Positions 55,819 to 64,000 of a stretch of DNA of 64,000 nt are shown here, in pieces (position 1 is the stretch's first letter; each line of letters opens with the position of its first letter). This stretch comes from Acinetobacter amyesii (GTDB taxonomy: Bacteria; Pseudomonadota; Gammaproteobacteria; Pseudomonadales; Moraxellaceae). The notes under the pieces were generated by a model, which was given only the letters and a program-made list of their open reading frames with translations, had not been told where the DNA came from and did not search any database. The translations under genes and the position numbers were made by a program. Where the stretch lies: assembly GCF_002018365.1 (NCBI RefSeq), contig NZ_MVKX01000003.1, forward strand, positions 1-64,000, read 5' to 3'.

Positions 55819-56388
55819 ATGCTAAGAAAAATCACGTTAATCAGTTCACTTTGTGTCCTACCATGTTTCGCCCAAGCAGGTTTATTGGATGCAGCTGTTG
55901 CAGTGATGGGTGCCAAAAATGGCGCGATTATGGACCAAGCTGAAGCTCGTATGAATCAAAGCCGTCAAGAAGCTGCCAATGCCGTGGCTCAAGCAGACCG
56001 TGGCTATGCCTCAAATTTCAATCAAGCCAGTCAAACCAACAATAGTGTTTATAGCACCAGTTATTTAAAAACCTTGGATTGCACTGACCTGAGCGTTGAG
56101 CGTAAGACTTTTGAACGTACATTAGAAGCATCGCAACTGGCATTAAGCCAAGCGTCTGCACAGCAAAATAATCAAGTTTCAAAATGGGCGGGGCTTGCTG
56201 GCAACGCGCTATCCGCCTTTTCAGGTCAATCTGAAACAGCGGCACGTATGGGACAATTTGCTACGGCTTTTTCGGGCAATAAAAATACACAACAGGATAG
56301 CAACAGCGCTCAGCAAGCCATGGAAGTTGCTCAAGCCAACCTGGATAATATTGATATTTACCGCCAAGCTAAAAAGTGTAAAAACTAA
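55819..56388 (+). CDS. Exported protein of unknown function, paralogue of 54392–54811
   Basis: A 189-residue exported protein: signal peptide 1–20 (cleaved after QAG or AQA), then a spacer of about 65 residues rich in Ala, Asn and Gln, and a C-terminal half clearly related to the 54392 protein. Shared positions include the YLKTLDCTDL / ELKAMDCATL block, KWAGLAGNALSAFSG / KFAGLAGGALAAFGG, and the end NIDIYRQAKKCK / NIGIYQGSKKCK. It has GGGG-containing Shine-Dalgarno before the ATG. Function unknown. Confidence 0.75.
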   Translation: MLRKITLISSLCVLPCFAQAGLLDAAVAVMGAKNGAIMDQAEARMNQSRQEAANAVAQADRGYASNFNQASQTNNSVYSTSYLKTLDCTDLSVERKTFERTLEASQLALSQASAQQNNQVSKWAGLAGNALSAFSGQSETAARMGQFATAFSGNKNTQQDSNSAQQAMEVAQANLDNIDIYRQAKKCKN

Positions 56389-56421
56389 TTTCTACATCTT
56401 TTTAGATAAATAAAGTGAAAT

Positions 56422-56453
56422 AAAAAAGCCTGCATATCTGCAGGCTTTTTTTG
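56422..56453. terminator. Bidirectional terminator between 55819 gene and der
   Basis: Stem AAAAAAGCCTGCA / TGCAGGCTTTTTT with a four-base loop, between convergent genes. Confidence 0.88.
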
Positions 56454-56464
56454 CTTATCCAAAC

Positions 56465-57874
56465 TTAGCGTTTGAATTTCTTTTCCGCTTTTTTGAACTT
56501 CTGAACATAACGACGTTTACGTGCAGCCGTACGCTCATCGATTTGCGACTTACGACCCTCAAATGGGTTATCAGAGGTTTTAAATTCAATTTTGACTGGC
56601 GTACCTTCAAGTTTATAAACTTTACGGAACACGTTTTCTAGGTAACGACGATAGTCATTTGGCGTTTTATCAACTTTGTTACCATGAATCACAATCGTCG
56701 GTGGATTTTGTCCGCCCATATGCGCATAACGCATTTTGATACGACGACCTTGAACCATTGGTGGTTGGTGTGCATCAGTTGCATCATTCAAGATTTGAGT
56801 GATTTTCGCAGGTGATACTTTCAAATGCGAAGAATCATAAGCACGGTGGATCGATGGATAAAGATCACCAACACCTGTACCGTGAAGTGCAGAAATTAAG
56901 TGAATTTTTGCCCATGGAATAAAGTCAAAACGACGTTCAACATCTAATTTACACTGTTTACGGTCGTAGTCAGACATGTTGTCCCATTTGTTGATGGCAA
57001 TTACCATCGCACGGCCTGCTTCAAGCGCATAACCGATCAAATGCAAGTCTTGCTCAACGATCCCTTCACGTGCATCGACAACAATAACCACAACATGCGC
57101 ATCTTTCATCGCTTGTAAAGTTTTCACAATCGAGAACTTCTCGATCATTTCGTCCACTTTACCTTTACGACGTACACCCGCAGTATCAATTAACGTGTAT
57201 TTACGACCATCACGTTCAAATGGAATATAAATTGAGTCACGTGTTGTACCCGGTTGGTCAAATGCAACCACACGGTCTTCACCCAACAAACGGTTCACTA
57301 AAGTTGATTTACCTACGTTTGGACGACCAATAATCGCTAAACGTAAGCCTGTGTCTTTATCGTGTTGTTCTTCACTTTCATCTTCAGGCACTTCAGCTAA
57401 CACTTCTTCAAGCATTTGCTGAACACCACGACCATGGCTGGCAGCCACTTGAAGTGGTTCACCCATACCCAATTTGAAGAATTCAACTAAAGCTGCTTCG
57501 GCATGAACACCATCAACTTTATTGGCAACAAGGTAAACTTTTTTACCTAGCGTACGTAAGTCACGAGCAATTTGTTCATCAGATGCCAATAAGCCTGCGC
57601 GCGCATCGACCACGAAGACAATAATATCTGCTTCATTGATGGCAGTTTTTGACTGTTCTGCCATGTACGAATCGATACCACCTTCAGTTTCGCCAATACC
57701 CCCAGTATCAACGACAATGAAAGATTTATTTTGATAAGTCGCGTCACCATATTTACGGTCACGAGTCAGACCGGCAAAGTCAGCAACGAGAGCATCACGG
57801 CTCTTGGTTATCTGGTTAAACAACGTTGATTTTCCGACGTTCGGACGACCAATGAGCGCAATTACGGGTTTCAT
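56465..57874 (-). CDS. der: GTPase Der (EngA)
   Basis: Double-GTPase needed for 50S subunit maturation. 469 aa: G domain 1 (about 1–165; P-loop [12 protein letters not shown], switch [12 protein letters not shown]), G domain 2 (about 175–345; P-loop [24 protein letters not shown]), and a C-terminal KH-like domain (about 350–440). Very basic C-terminus. Last gene of the pilF–der cluster, after a 174-bp gap with a bamB terminator. Confidence 0.98.
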   Translation of the reverse strand: MKPVIALIGRPNVGKSTLFNQITKSRDALVADFAGLTRDRKYGDATYQNKSFIVVDTGGIGETEGGIDSYMAEQSKTAINEADIIVFVVDARAGLLASDEQIARDLRTLGKKVYLVANKVDGVHAEAALVEFFKLGMGEPLQVAASHGRGVQQMLEEVLAEVPEDESEEQHDKDTGLRLAIIGRPNVGKSTLVNRLLGEDRVVAFDQPGTTRDSIYIPFERDGRKYTLIDTAGVRRKGKVDEMIEKFSIVKTLQAMKDAHVVVIVVDAREGIVEQDLHLIGYALEAGRAMVIAINKWDNMSDYDRKQCKLDVERRFDFIPWAKIHLISALHGTGVGDLYPSIHRAYDSSHLKVSPAKITQILNDATDAHQPPMVQGRRIKMRYAHMGGQNPPTIVIHGNKVDKTPNDYRRYLENVFRKVYKLEGTPVKIEFKTSDNPFEGRKSQIDERTAARKRRYVQKFKKAEKKFKR

Positions 57875-57966
57875 AGATTAACCTTTATTCCAGATCAGCC
57901 AGTTTGGTCTGGTCTGAACATCAGAAAGCTTAGGAAGAATGGAAATAGGATAAATGCCTAAAATAA

Positions 57967-57992
57967 ATAAAAACACGGGGCATTGATGATTC
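57967..57992 (-). terminator. Terminator after bamB
   Basis: On the minus strand, CGGGGGATTGAA…CAATGCCCCG forms a stem followed by a T-rich run (tgtttttattt), about 57–82 bases beyond the bamB stop. Confidence 0.6.
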
Positions 57993-58048
57993 AATCCCCC
58001 GCGTTCAAAAATACGGTTTGGCTTATTTTAACATAAGCCGCAGAAAAA

Positions 58049-59194
58049 TTAACGGTTCTGCCAAATGCTTAATGCACCCTTACGTGTCGACACATATAAT
58101 TGGTTGTCAATCACACGTAGTGAACGGACTTCACCACTGGTTTTAGAACGACCAACCAACTCACCTGTCGCTGGGTTGATTAAGTGAAGTACACCATCCA
58201 GATCACCAACTACAAGGTCTTGACCTAACATCACTGGGTTACTCAAATTACGATTAAGCAATTGGTCATTTTCCCACAATGTTTGACCAGTGGTAATTTC
58301 GTAAGCCACAATTTTACCATCAGTTTGTGTCACAAAGACACCATTGCCTGCAACTTCAGGGCGCTGAATGCTGCTCGCATCATTACTCCAGATCACTTGT
58401 TGTGATGCAAGATCAAGAGCTGTCACTTGGCCTTGGTAACTGGTGGTAATTAAAAATTGACCTGCTACAGTCGGTTCACCGTCAATATCAATGAGACGTT
58501 GTACATCTGAACGACCATCTGACACTGCAACACGACGCTGCATTTTAGGAATACCGCTCAATGCATCAATCACATAGATATACGCATTTGACGATGCGAT
58601 GAGAACATGACGTGCATCAAGTGATACCGGTGCTGCCATACCACGTAAACTAAACTGCACATTTGGCAAGTTATAGGTCCAAGTTTGTTGACCCGTTGCC
58701 ACATCGTTTGCGTATACCGTACCATCATTGGTGACTGAAATAACGCGACCTGCTTGAATCAACGACGGTGAAAGTAACGCGCCTGTTAATTGTGCAGTCC
58801 ACTTTTGCTCACCTGTTGCCTGATCTAATGCAAATAATTGACCTTTTGCATTACCCACAACCACGATACCGTCAGCAGCTTCTACACCTGCAGTCAAACC
58901 TTGCTTAGAGATTTTCTTCTGCCATAAACGTTCTTTGCCTTTGTAGGCTTGAACTTCACCATTAGGATTTACGCTAAAAACAACGCCGTTATCTGCATCC
59001 ATACGTAAACGCAGTGGATCTGCTTCTTCAGTTGAAGCCACACTGTTTGAAAATACAGGTGCTAAAGTTTTTGCCTGTTCCAATTTTGGTAAAGGATTTG
59101 GTTTTACTTTTTCTACTTTTCCTTTATTTGCACAACCAGCCAAAGCAAGTGTTAAAACTGTCAGCGCACAGGTAATTTTGTATTTTCTATTCAT
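58049..59194 (-). CDS. bamB: Outer-membrane protein assembly factor BamB
   Basis: Lipoprotein of the BAM complex that folds beta-barrel proteins into the outer membrane. 381 aa: lipobox LAGC with Cys21, then an eight-bladed PQQ-type beta-propeller (repeats such as LFALDQATGEQKWTAQL and VYANDVATGQQTWTY). Its ATG overlaps the yfgM stop by four bases. The bamB–der neighbourhood is the E. coli arrangement. Confidence 0.97.
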   Translation of the reverse strand: MNRKYKITCALTVLTLALAGCANKGKVEKVKPNPLPKLEQAKTLAPVFSNSVASTEEADPLRLRMDADNGVVFSVNPNGEVQAYKGKERLWQKKISKQGLTAGVEAADGIVVVGNAKGQLFALDQATGEQKWTAQLTGALLSPSLIQAGRVISVTNDGTVYANDVATGQQTWTYNLPNVQFSLRGMAAPVSLDARHVLIASSNAYIYVIDALSGIPKMQRRVAVSDGRSDVQRLIDIDGEPTVAGQFLITTSYQGQVTALDLASQQVIWSNDASSIQRPEVAGNGVFVTQTDGKIVAYEITTGQTLWENDQLLNRNLSNPVMLGQDLVVGDLDGVLHLINPATGELVGRSKTSGEVRSLRVIDNQLYVSTRKGALSIWQNR

Positions 59195-59889
59195 TCAGTT
59201 GCTTCCACTTGTGTATCTATAATCGGACGTTCAATTTCAGGATCATCAACTAAAACGCCTACACTTTCGAGTTTAATTTGTAAAATTTGACGTTCTTCTT
59301 GTCGTTCAACCAAAGCATCCCATGCACTTTGATAAACTTTCTTTGCATTTTCGATATCATTTTTTGCAACATAGACATCGCCACGGGCTTCATCTGCAGT
59401 TGCTTGAAAAGCAGGTTCTTTAACCGCTTCTAAAGTTTTTAATGCTTCATCAAATTTCTTTTGTGCCAATTGTGCATACGCCAAACGTAATTTCACCAAT
59501 TGAACTAAGCCTGCATCATCAACTTTTGAATTTTCAACTTTTTTCAAAGCTTTTTCAGCGTTGGCATAATCCGCTTTATCATACGCCAATTTTGCCATAA
59601 GCAACTGAGTTTGGATGGCTTGTGGCGAATCTGGCGCTTCTTTTACAATTTTATCTGCAGTCGCAGAAAGCTGTGTAAAAGCATCGCCAGTCGCCGACTG
59701 AGCATCATCCATTAACTGCTGTACTTTAGCTGTTTGCATTTGCGATTCAGCCAAAGTTTTCTTCTGCCAGTATTCCCATCCGAAAAAGGCAATCAACGCA
59801 ATTAAAATGCCGCTAACAATGGCAGAGCCATATTTTTTAGCAAACGATTTTAAATTATCAAGTTGTTCTTCTTCACTCAATGCGCTCAT
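59191..59889 (-). CDS. yfgM: YfgM-like inner-membrane tetratricopeptide protein
   Basis: A 232-residue protein with one N-terminal membrane helix (about 20–40, SAIVSGILIALIAFFGWEYW) and a periplasmic helical repeat domain (about 60–210). The layout matches YfgM, which in E. coli works with the periplasmic chaperone network and the SecYEG–PpiD complex. The acidic C-terminus (EIERPIIDTQVEATE) is unusual. Sits between hisS and bamB, as in E. coli. Confidence 0.93.
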   Translation of the reverse strand: MSALSEEEQLDNLKSFAKKYGSAIVSGILIALIAFFGWEYWQKKTLAESQMQTAKVQQLMDDAQSATGDAFTQLSATADKIVKEAPDSPQAIQTQLLMAKLAYDKADYANAEKALKKVENSKVDDAGLVQLVKLRLAYAQLAQKKFDEALKTLEAVKEPAFQATADEARGDVYVAKNDIENAKKVYQSAWDALVERQEERQILQIKLESVGVLVDDPEIERPIIDTQVEATE

Positions 59890-59919
59890 GAAATTACCTT
59901 TTTCCTTATGTTATAGGGA

Positions 59920-61215
59920 TTATTTTGAAGAAATTTTTTCGATAATGAAGGCAACAAAGTCTGCCACATTCACTTCGTGTTGTTCTGCAATGGCTAGCTC
60001 TTTCACCAGCACTTGCCCTGCTGCTTGCTCACGTTCACCGTAAATCACAGCAAATAAAGCACCCGATTGGTCGGCTTTTTTCATTTGTGATTTCATTGAA
60101 CCTTGTGAACCAACTTTTAAGCGAATGTTGCTACCCGCTGCTTCAAGTTGATCACGTATTTGTTCAGCAAGTACCAATGCCTTACCTTGAGTTGCAGGAT
60201 CTGAAACCAAGAATAGCTCACAGTCACGTACAGGAGTATTGTCTTCCACTTGTTCAAGTAGAAGAAGCAAACGCTCCATACCCATTGCAAAACCAACAGC
60301 AGGCACCGACTGGTCTGCTTTACCTTTAAGCTGACCGACTAAACCGTCATAACGACCACCAGCACATACTGTTCCTTGAGAACCTAAATGCGTAGTTGTC
60401 CATTCAAAGACCGTTTTATTGTAGTAGTCGAGACCACGAACCAATTTTTGATTGATCACAAAACCAATACCAGCGTCAGTCAAATACTGCTGCAATTGAG
60501 CAAAGTGAGCCAACGTTTCTTCACCCATAAAGTCGTGAAGTTTTGGCGCATTTTCCAAAATGCTTTGTGTTTTCGCATCTTTAGAATCCAAAATACGCAG
60601 TGGATTCGTGGTTAGACGACGCTGTGAATCTTCATCTAAGTCATTTTTATGTGACTCTAAGAATTCAACTAATGCCGCACGATAGGCAGCACGTTCATCA
60701 GACTCACCTAATGTATTGAGCTCTAATTGAACTTTATCTGCAACGCCCATGCGTTTCCACAAACGCGCAGTCATTAAAATCAATTCTGCATCTTGATCAG
60801 GTGTTGCAACACCAAAGGTTTCTACACCAAATTGATGGAACTGACGGTAGCGACCTTTTTGTGGTTTTTCATAGCGGAACATTGGGCCGACATACCATAC
60901 ACGCGGTGTAGCACCACGAAGTAAGTTATGTTCAAGCATTGCACGCACACACCCTGCGGTACCTTCAGGACGCAAAGTCAAAGACTCAGGCGGATTACCT
61001 TTGTCTAAGAATGTGTACATTTCTTTTTCAACGATATCCGTTGCATCACCAATAGAACGTTTGAACAGATGAGTCTGCTCCACAATCGGCAAGCGAATTT
61101 GCTGATAACCATAAGCATCCATCAGGCTAGATAGATGCTGTTCTAGACGTCTCCATGCAGGACTTTGCGTAGGGAGAATGTCATTAAAACCTTTGATTGC
61201 GACGATTGAACTCAT
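59920..61215 (-). CDS. hisS: Histidyl-tRNA synthetase
   Basis: Charges tRNA-His. 431 aa, class II: motif 1 ([22 protein letters not shown]; quoted in part: IRLPIVEQ), motif 2 with [15 protein letters not shown] (about 115–129), the histidine-specific [16 protein letters not shown] (about 260–275) and motif 3 [14 protein letters not shown] (about 308–321), then the anticodon-binding domain. Follows ispG by three bases. Confidence 0.98.
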   Translation of the reverse strand: MSSIVAIKGFNDILPTQSPAWRRLEQHLSSLMDAYGYQQIRLPIVEQTHLFKRSIGDATDIVEKEMYTFLDKGNPPESLTLRPEGTAGCVRAMLEHNLLRGATPRVWYVGPMFRYEKPQKGRYRQFHQFGVETFGVATPDQDAELILMTARLWKRMGVADKVQLELNTLGESDERAAYRAALVEFLESHKNDLDEDSQRRLTTNPLRILDSKDAKTQSILENAPKLHDFMGEETLAHFAQLQQYLTDAGIGFVINQKLVRGLDYYNKTVFEWTTTHLGSQGTVCAGGRYDGLVGQLKGKADQSVPAVGFAMGMERLLLLLEQVEDNTPVRDCELFLVSDPATQGKALVLAEQIRDQLEAAGSNIRLKVGSQGSMKSQMKKADQSGALFAVIYGEREQAAGQVLVKELAIAEQHEVNVADFVAFIIEKISSK

Positions 61216-61218
61216 GAT

Positions 61219-62340
61219 CTACTCAGAAAAACTTGTGCGAATAATCTCTTTAGCTTTAGCGTCTTCAAGATCGCTAACACGTTGACGAACCATCGCTTCG
61301 ATTTCGTCAACCAACTGATTTGTGTCAATTAAATGGCTCTTTTCGCCATTACGATACACCAGTGAACGCGGACTTGCACCTACTACACCAATATCGGCTT
61401 CTTTGGCTTCGCCCGGACCATTTACTTTACAACCAATCACCGATACATCCATTGGGGTACGAATATCTTCTAAACGCTCTTCCAATGTTTGCATGACTTT
61501 GATGACATTAAACTCTTGGCGTGAACAACTTGGGCACGCAATAAAGTTAATGCCGTTTGAACGTAAGCCCAATGATTTTAAAATATCAAAGCCAATTTTG
61601 ATTTCTTCTTCAGGCTCTGCTGCCAATGAAATACGCATGGTGTCACCAATGCCTTCCATTAACAAACCGCCTAAAGCGATAGCAGACTTGACTGAACCCG
61701 TACGGTATACACCTGCTTCGGTCACACCTAGGTGTAATGGGTTATCAATTTGTGCAGAAAGCAAACGGTATGCATCCATCGTCAGAAAGACATTCGATGC
61801 TTTAACTGACACTTTAAATTCATGGAAATTTAAGCGATCTAAAATATCAATATGGCGCATTGCAGATTCAAGCAAGGCCTGACCTGTAGGCTCACCATAT
61901 TTCTTTTGAATATCTTTTTCGAGCGAACCTGCATTCACCCCGATACGCATTGAAATATCGTTATGGCGCGCTGCCGCAACCACTTCGCGGATTTTAGCTT
62001 CCGAACCGATATTGCCCGGATTGATGCGCAGGCAGTCCGCGCCCAAGTCCGCAACCGCCAAAGCGATTTTATAATCAAAGTGAATATCGGCAACCAGTGG
62101 CACTTGCACACGTTTGCGAATTTCACCAAAAGCTTCAGCGGCTTCCATACTCGGTACAGAAACACGCATGATGTCTGCGCCGACATCTACGCAGCGCTGA
62201 ATCTGTGCCACGGTCGCTTCGACATCACAGGTTTCAGTATTGGTCATACTTTGGATGCTGATCGGCGCATCACCACCGACATACACCGAACCTACTTTAA
62301 TTTTACGCGTTGGACGGCGCTTAATTGGATTTTCAATCAT
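61219..62340 (-). CDS. ispG: 4-hydroxy-3-methylbut-2-enyl diphosphate synthase
   Basis: Penultimate step of the MEP isoprenoid pathway (MEcPP to HMBPP). 373 aa: TIM barrel (about 1–245) starting with [17 protein letters not shown], and the C-terminal [4Fe-4S] domain with the cysteine ligands in [10 protein letters not shown] (about 268–277) and [14 protein letters not shown] (about 308–321). Gene order rodZ–ispG–hisS is conserved in many gammaproteobacteria. Confidence 0.98.
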   Translation of the reverse strand: MIENPIKRRPTRKIKVGSVYVGGDAPISIQSMTNTETCDVEATVAQIQRCVDVGADIMRVSVPSMEAAEAFGEIRKRVQVPLVADIHFDYKIALAVADLGADCLRINPGNIGSEAKIREVVAAARHNDISMRIGVNAGSLEKDIQKKYGEPTGQALLESAMRHIDILDRLNFHEFKVSVKASNVFLTMDAYRLLSAQIDNPLHLGVTEAGVYRTGSVKSAIALGGLLMEGIGDTMRISLAAEPEEEIKIGFDILKSLGLRSNGINFIACPSCSRQEFNVIKVMQTLEERLEDIRTPMDVSVIGCKVNGPGEAKEADIGVVGASPRSLVYRNGEKSHLIDTNQLVDEIEAMVRQRVSDLEDAKAKEIIRTSFSE

Positions 62341-62363
62341 TGTTCAGTCTGCTCTGTTGTCCC

Positions 62364-63158
62364 TTAACGTGATAAACGGAAATCTGCTTTGCCGTTTACG
62401 GTATATGGTGACAATGAAATATTTTCATTATTTAAGCTTAATGACACTGCTGTTGCATCATCCAAACGAATTTGGAATGGTGTTTCACCGTTTAAGTTGA
62501 GTGTCGATGCTTGACGACCTGTCGCCAACACCTTACCCGTCGAATCAACAATATGTACTGAAGTTGGGCTACTGAAGGTCAATGTCAATTGATCACCGCT
62601 GACCGCTGCATTTCCGCCATTCATGTCGAGGACTTGAACTTCTGAAGCGACATCACTGGTCACAGCGTCTTCATTATCGCTGCCCGAGGTCATGCCCTGA
62701 ATCGCCGCCACGATCGCACCAATGACCAACAACACCGCCAATGCAATCAGACCACGTTTGATCCATTTACGATTACGGTCACGGTTAGAACCGGGTAATT
62801 TACCCATAATTTTAATCGGTGAATTGTTTAACGCGTGATTTGGCAACAATCCCGTATCGTTGGCATAAATATCATCAAAACGTTGAATGATATTGGTGGC
62901 ATCAACTTTTAAATATTTGGCATAAGTGCGGTAGTAACCTTTAATAAAGGTCGCTTCAGGCAATGACTTATAATCATCTTGCTCAAGTGCAGTCAGTGTT
63001 TTTAATGGAATATTGAGTTCTGATGCGACAGCTTCAAGTTCCAGTTTTTGCGTAATACGTACTTGACGTAAATACTCACCTGGGCGTTGTACATTTCCTA
63101 ATGCATTTGGAGCTACGCTCGAACCATTCGATTGCGGTGAATTAGGATTTACTTCCAT
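62364..63158 (-). CDS. rodZ: RodZ-like helix-turn-helix membrane protein
   Basis: Bitopic protein that links MreB filaments to the cell-wall synthesis machinery and keeps the rod shape. 264 aa: an N-terminal HTH_25 domain (about 28–95, GEYLRQVRITQKLELEAVASELNIP start), a membrane helix (about 133–150, GLIALAVLLVIGAIVAAI), and a periplasmic C-terminal DUF4115-type domain (about 185–264, LTFSSPTSVHIVDSTGKVL). Its start overlaps the end of pilF by ten bases. Confidence 0.92.
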   Translation of the reverse strand: MEVNPNSPQSNGSSVAPNALGNVQRPGEYLRQVRITQKLELEAVASELNIPLKTLTALEQDDYKSLPEATFIKGYYRTYAKYLKVDATNIIQRFDDIYANDTGLLPNHALNNSPIKIMGKLPGSNRDRNRKWIKRGLIALAVLLVIGAIVAAIQGMTSGSDNEDAVTSDVASEVQVLDMNGGNAAVSGDQLTLTFSSPTSVHIVDSTGKVLATGRQASTLNLNGETPFQIRLDDATAVSLSLNNENISLSPYTVNGKADFRLSR

Positions 63159-63952
63159 ACGGCCTCAGTACTGTACTGTAATTGCAAATAGCGTTGGTAT
63201 TCAGGACTTTCTGGGAACAAAGCACGTAACTGGTTGACCAGTACTTGCATACCCAAATTGTCGCCATTGGCACGCGCTGTTCGAATGCCAATCCAGAGTG
63301 CACGCGCACCCTGATTTTTTTGTCCTACTGCACGTACAAATTGTTCATACATTTGTGTAGCAGCAGGGAACTGCTGATTCAAATAAAAGATTTCAGACAA
63401 CTCTAACATTGAAACATAAGAATCACGATTAGCCTGCAAAGCTTGTTTGAATGATTTTTCAGCATTCGCCACATCACCCACTTTCAGGTAAATTCGACCT
63501 AAATTTTCCAATGCTTTGAAACGTTGATCATAACCTAAAGTTGAACCTGCAATGCTGAACTGTTCAATCGCATCATTATAGCGCTCAACTTGATATAAAT
63601 ACGTACCGTAGTTGTTACGTGCTTGAGAATTTTTTGAGTCTGCTGAAATTGCACGCTTAAAATAACTATCTGCTTTTTCTAAGTTGGCTGGGCTGCCTTC
63701 TCTTTGCAGTAAGACGCCCATCATCATATTAGCTTGGGAATCGCGAGAATCCACCTCTAAAGCCTGATCTAATGCACGTTTAGCAGAGTCCAAATCCCCT
63801 GCTTTCAGGTGTTCAACAGCCAATTGCGTTCTGATTTTTACGGCTTTCTCTGGGTCTTTTTTCCCAATCTCAGGCGTTTGACATGCTGTTAATGCCAAAA
63901 CCGATGCACATAAAGCTGAAACGAAAGTGAACTTATACGTTAACTTTTTCAA
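63149..63952 (-). CDS. pilF: Type IV pilus pilotin PilF (TPR lipoprotein)
   Basis: Outer-membrane lipoprotein that helps localise and assemble the PilQ secretin of type IV pili. 267 aa with lipobox LTAC (Cys24) and six or more TPR repeats (for example DLDSAKRALDQALEVDSRDS and DYFK RAISADSKNSQARNN-type units; quoted in part). The start is a TTG at 63952 with GAGG eight bases upstream; no other start fits the signal peptide. First gene of the cluster pilF–rodZ–ispG–hisS–yfgM–bamB–der. Confidence 0.92.
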   Translation of the reverse strand: MKKLTYKFTFVSALCASVLALTACQTPEIGKKDPEKAVKIRTQLAVEHLKAGDLDSAKRALDQALEVDSRDSQANMMMGVLLQREGSPANLEKADSYFKRAISADSKNSQARNNYGTYLYQVERYNDAIEQFSIAGSTLGYDQRFKALENLGRIYLKVGDVANAEKSFKQALQANRDSYVSMLELSEIFYLNQQFPAATQMYEQFVRAVGQKNQGARALWIGIRTARANGDNLGMQVLVNQLRALFPESPEYQRYLQLQYSTEAVWK

Positions 63953-63967
63953 TTGGCTGCCTCTTTA

Positions 63968-64000
63968 TTATCCTTGTGAGCGCAGTATCTCATTTTGCTG
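63968..64000 (-). other. Possible 3' end of an upstream gene
   Basis: On the minus strand one frame is open from the window edge to a TAA at 63970–63968 (reading QQNEILRSQG). In related clusters rlmN lies upstream of pilF, so this could be its end; the stretch is too short to decide. Confidence 0.25.

Noticed and set aside
61322..61882. 186-codon open frame antisense to ispG
   Set aside because: It lies fully inside the well-supported ispG gene on the other strand, has no ribosome site and no recognisable domain.

Overview
The window is a piece of a gammaproteobacterial chromosome, almost certainly Acinetobacter. This rests on the base composition, the gigA–gigB pair, an isolated gspE, the short AccA, and several gene families I know mainly from that genus. 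No phage, insertion sequence, CRISPR array or tRNA gene was seen. Most genes are housekeeping genes in tight operons; the accessory material is small and sits between conserved operons.

Layout. 1–303 (minus): the 5' end of a 16S rRNA gene, its leader and a strong rRNA-type promoter. 610–5761 (plus): mlaA, the stress-signalling pair gigA/gigB, a nitrilase-family amidase, an Ohr peroxidase and two small exported proteins. 5.8–12.1 kb: gspE (minus), a DUF432-like gene with an MscS channel (plus) and a giant DUF2339 membrane protein (minus). 12.2–20.3 kb: polA (plus), then a minus-strand operon ppx–accA–tilS–proC–yggT. 20.5–23.1 kb (plus): trxA, rho with its own promoter and a leader of about 225 nt, and an alanine-rich repeat lipoprotein.

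23.4–39.8 kb (minus backbone): the translation operon thrS–infC–rpmI–rplT–pheS–pheT–ihfA. It is split by two blocks of accessory genes: about 5.6 kb between infC and rpmI (MFS exporter, three exported proteins with orphan TonB C-terminal-like domains, a YqaA/DedA protein, a GST, a prohibitin-like tail) and about 3.9 kb between rplT and pheS (unknown membrane-anchored proteins, a P-loop kinase, a ParB-like fold protein). infC has an AUU start preceded by a good Shine-Dalgarno sequence, and rpmI has a structured leader.

40.1–46.5 kb: a Rieske–glutamate-synthase-like fusion (plus), a lactone oxidase plus D-amino-acid-type PLP enzyme operon (minus), and an acyl-CoA synthetase (plus). 46.7–53.3 kb (minus): mazG–comEA-like and pcnB–folK–panB–panC–rapZ–ptsO(NPr)–darP. 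53.4–56.4 kb: an SDR, and two paralogous exported proteins of unknown function flanking an Sfp-type phosphopantetheinyl transferase. 56.5–64 kb (minus): pilF–rodZ–ispG–hisS–yfgM–bamB–der, the conserved outer-membrane/isoprenoid/histidyl-tRNA cluster.

I did not find an obviously new multi-gene defence or metabolic system. The most unusual material is the cluster of secreted TonB_C-like proteins with a decayed duplicate of the neighbouring MFS gene, the paralogous cysteine-pair proteins around 54.4–56.4 kb, the rpmI leader hairpin, and the palindrome cluster at 46.5 kb.
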